A DNA stretch of 64,000 bases from an uncultured Paracoccaceae bacterium (GTDB taxonomy: Bacteria; Pseudomonadota; Alphaproteobacteria; Rhodobacterales; Rhodobacteraceae), in assembly GCA_947487205.1 (NCBI GenBank), contig CANKVU010000001.1, forward strand, positions 124,001 to 188,000. The letters are read 5' to 3'. The position numbers and the translations under genes are program-made. This document shows positions 62,680-64,000 of this stretch, in pieces. How positions within the stretch are numbered: the stretch's first letter is position 1; each line of letters opens with the position of its first letter. The notes under the pieces are model-generated. The model was given only the letters and a program-made list of their open reading frames with translations. It was not told the origin of the DNA and ran no database searches.

Positions 62680-63333
62680 TCAGTCGGGCAGTTTCGCGGT
62701 GCGGATATAGGACAGCTTCTGCTCGAAGCCGCCGAACTTCTCGCGCGCCTCGTCGTCGGTCACGGCGGGGGTGAGGATGACCTCGCCGCCGCGTTGCCAG
62801 CCGGCAGGGGTCGCAACCTTGTGCGTGGCGGTCAGCTGGATCGAGTCGAGGGCGCGAAGGATCTCGTCGAAATTGCGCCCGGTCGTCATCGGGTAGGTCA
62901 TCGACAGCTTCACCTTCTTGTCCGGGCCGACGATGAACACGGTCCGCACGGTGGCGTTGTCGGCGGGCGTGCGCCCCTCCACCCGGTCCTCGGAGGCGGG
63001 CAGCATGCCGTAGAGCTTCGCCACCTTCATCTCCGGGTCCCCGATCATCGGATAGGAGACCTCGTTGCCGCTATAGGCCTTGATGTCGGATTTCCACTTG
63101 TGGTGGTCCTCCACCGGGTCGACGGAAACGCCGATGATCTTGGCGTTCCGCTTGGCGAATTCCTCCGCCATGCCGGCCATGGCGCCGAGCTCGGTCGTGC
63201 AGACCGGGGTGAAATCCTTCGGATGGCTGAAGATGATGGCATAGCCGTCGCCGATCCAGTCGTGGAAGCGGATCTCGCCCTCGGTCGAATCGGCGGTGAA
63301 GTCGGGGGCGGTCTCGTTGATGCGCAGGGTCAT
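62680..63333 (-). CDS. 1-Cys peroxiredoxin (Prx6 type)
   Basis: 217 residues. The peroxidatic Cys45 lies in HPKDFTPVCTTELGAMA, and no other Cys occurs, so it is a 1-Cys enzyme. The C-terminal dimerisation region (KVATPAGWQRGGEVILTPAV) matches the Prx6 group. It reduces H2O2 and alkyl peroxides with an external thiol. The ATG at 63333 has AAGGAG 8 nt upstream; an in-frame extension to 63369 is not needed. Confidence 0.95.
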   Translation of the reverse strand: MTLRINETAPDFTADSTEGEIRFHDWIGDGYAIIFSHPKDFTPVCTTELGAMAGMAEEFAKRNAKIIGVSVDPVEDHHKWKSDIKAYSGNEVSYPMIGDPEMKVAKLYGMLPASEDRVEGRTPADNATVRTVFIVGPDKKVKLSMTYPMTTGRNFDEILRALDSIQLTATHKVATPAGWQRGGEVILTPAVTDDEAREKFGGFEQKLSYIRTAKLPD

Positions 63334-63488
63334 CACGGCTCTCCTTGCATGATCGCGTCGCCTCGACACCTAGGCGGCGGCGGGGCCGCCAGCAACGGGA
63401 CGGACGCGCCGAAGGACGCCGTTCCGCGCCGCGCGCCGCCCCCGGTCCGATTTCCGCGGGGAGGGCCCGGGCGCGGAACGGATCTCAA

Positions 63489-63502
63489 GTGCGCTGATGC
63501 AC
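63489..63502. promoter_or_regulatory. Small inverted repeat in the peroxiredoxin/dioxygenase gap
   Basis: GTGC-GCTGAT-GCAC within the 249-base divergent gap (63334-63582). It could be an operator for a regulator of either gene, but 4-bp arms are weak evidence. Nothing else was recognised in the gap. Confidence 0.15.
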
Positions 63503-63582
63503 CAATGCTCTCTCAGCGGTCACGTATCGCGCAACCATGCTGGATCCTACATTCGCGCCACCCAGAGAACGGAGGCCTTTCC

Positions 63583-64000
63583 ATGCTGAACCAGATCAAC
63601 GGATTGCATCACGTCACCACGATCGGCTCGGATGCCCGCGCCATCGACCGGTTCTGGACCGGCACGCTGGGCCTGCGGCGGGTGAAGAAGACGGTCAATT
63701 TCGACGCGCCGGAGGTCTATCACCTCTATTACGGCGATGCGCTGGGACGTCCGGGGACCGCCATGACCTATTTCCCCTTCCCCCACGCGACCCGTGGCCG
63801 CCGCGGCACCGGCGAGGTGGGAGAGGTGCGCCTGTCGATCCCCGAGGGCGCGGCGCCCTTCTGGGGGGAACGGTTGCAAAGCCCCGCCATCGCCGATCCG
63901 TTCGGCGCCCCGGCCGTGCGTACAGAGGCGCCGGACGGCGATGTGTTCCTGCTGGTCGAGGATCCCGGCGACCACCGGGCGCCCTATGACGGCGTGATCG
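63583..64000 (+). CDS. VOC-family ring-cleaving dioxygenase-like protein, cut by the window end
   Basis: 139 residues visible. The start MLNQINGLHHVTTIGSDARA with the metal-binding His, and VYHLYYGDALGRPGTAMTYF, match the PcpA/MhqO-type ring-cleaving dioxygenases, which use Fe(II) and normally are about 310 residues with two VOC modules. GGAGG stands 7 nt before the ATG. The substrate in these families is often a hydroquinone; that is not established here. It is divergent from a peroxiredoxin, a pairing that would suit quinone or oxidative stress. Confidence 0.85.
   Translation, partial: MLNQINGLHHVTTIGSDARAIDRFWTGTLGLRRVKKTVNFDAPEVYHLYYGDALGRPGTAMTYFPFPHATRGRRGTGEVGEVRLSIPEGAAPFWGERLQSPAIADPFGAPAVRTEAPDGDVFLLVEDPGDHRAPYDGVI

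Overview
The window is GC-rich alphaproteobacterial chromosome, almost certainly from a Rhodobacteraceae (Roseobacter/Rhodobacter-type) member. The protein families, FtsZ with a long linker, the tol-pal-cpoB-tilS-ftsH gene order, a RpoH heat-shock sigma factor, and the short intergenic element with a CACCCTTT...AAATACC core all fit that family; the genus cannot be read from the sequence. It is core genome with almost no accessory DNA: no tRNA, rRNA, insertion sequence, prophage or CRISPR array was seen. Nearly every base is coding, and many neighbouring genes overlap by ATGA, GTGA or TGATG.

Layout. 1-3348 (minus): an RND efflux pump (permease cut by the window edge) with its adaptor. 3448-18180 (minus): recN, bamD, lpxC, then a division and cell-wall (dcw) block read as ftsW, murG, murC, purU, murB, ddl, ftsQ, ftsA, ftsZ. 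18312-28901: a YhiN-type flavoprotein, an M3 oligopeptidase, a membrane-anchored ThiF/MoeB-like protein, dut, coaBC, a ChaN-like exported protein coupled to rpoH, comM with a probable CTG start, and an NAD(P)-binding protein. 28989-33276: a DEXH helicase and PdeM nuclease pair (DNA-damage response), a hotdog thioesterase, a tiny membrane peptide and a MOSC protein. 33392-42255 (minus): ybgC-tolQRAB-pal-cpoB-tilS-ftsH. 42248-45555 (minus): ku-ligD, the bacterial NHEJ pair, overlapping ybgC. 45694-47130: an exported PRC-barrel-like protein and accA. 47268-56961 (minus): rplJ-rplL-rpoB-rpoC with leader and intergenic hairpins. 57352-61734 (plus): a YkuD-like protein, cydA-cydB-DUF2474 (cytochrome bd/CIO oxidase) and a periplasmic-binding-domain potassium channel resembling GluR0. 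61710-64000: an EamA transporter, a 1-Cys peroxiredoxin and a truncated VOC-family dioxygenase.

Functional themes are envelope biogenesis and division (LpxC, BamD, Mur/Fts, Tol-Pal), transcription (RpoB/C, RpoH) and DNA repair (RecN, helicase/PdeM, Ku/LigD, ComM). The observations most worth following are the ligand-gated K+ channel candidate behind the cytochrome bd operon; a GGAAC-N17-CGTT (EcfG-type) promoter candidate in the ku/PRC-barrel divergent gap, with a near match upstream of rpoH; the CTG start of comM; the variant catalytic motif in the YkuD-like protein; and the RPEN-repeat linker in the membrane-anchored ThiF protein. I did not find a clearly new multi-gene system, and say so.
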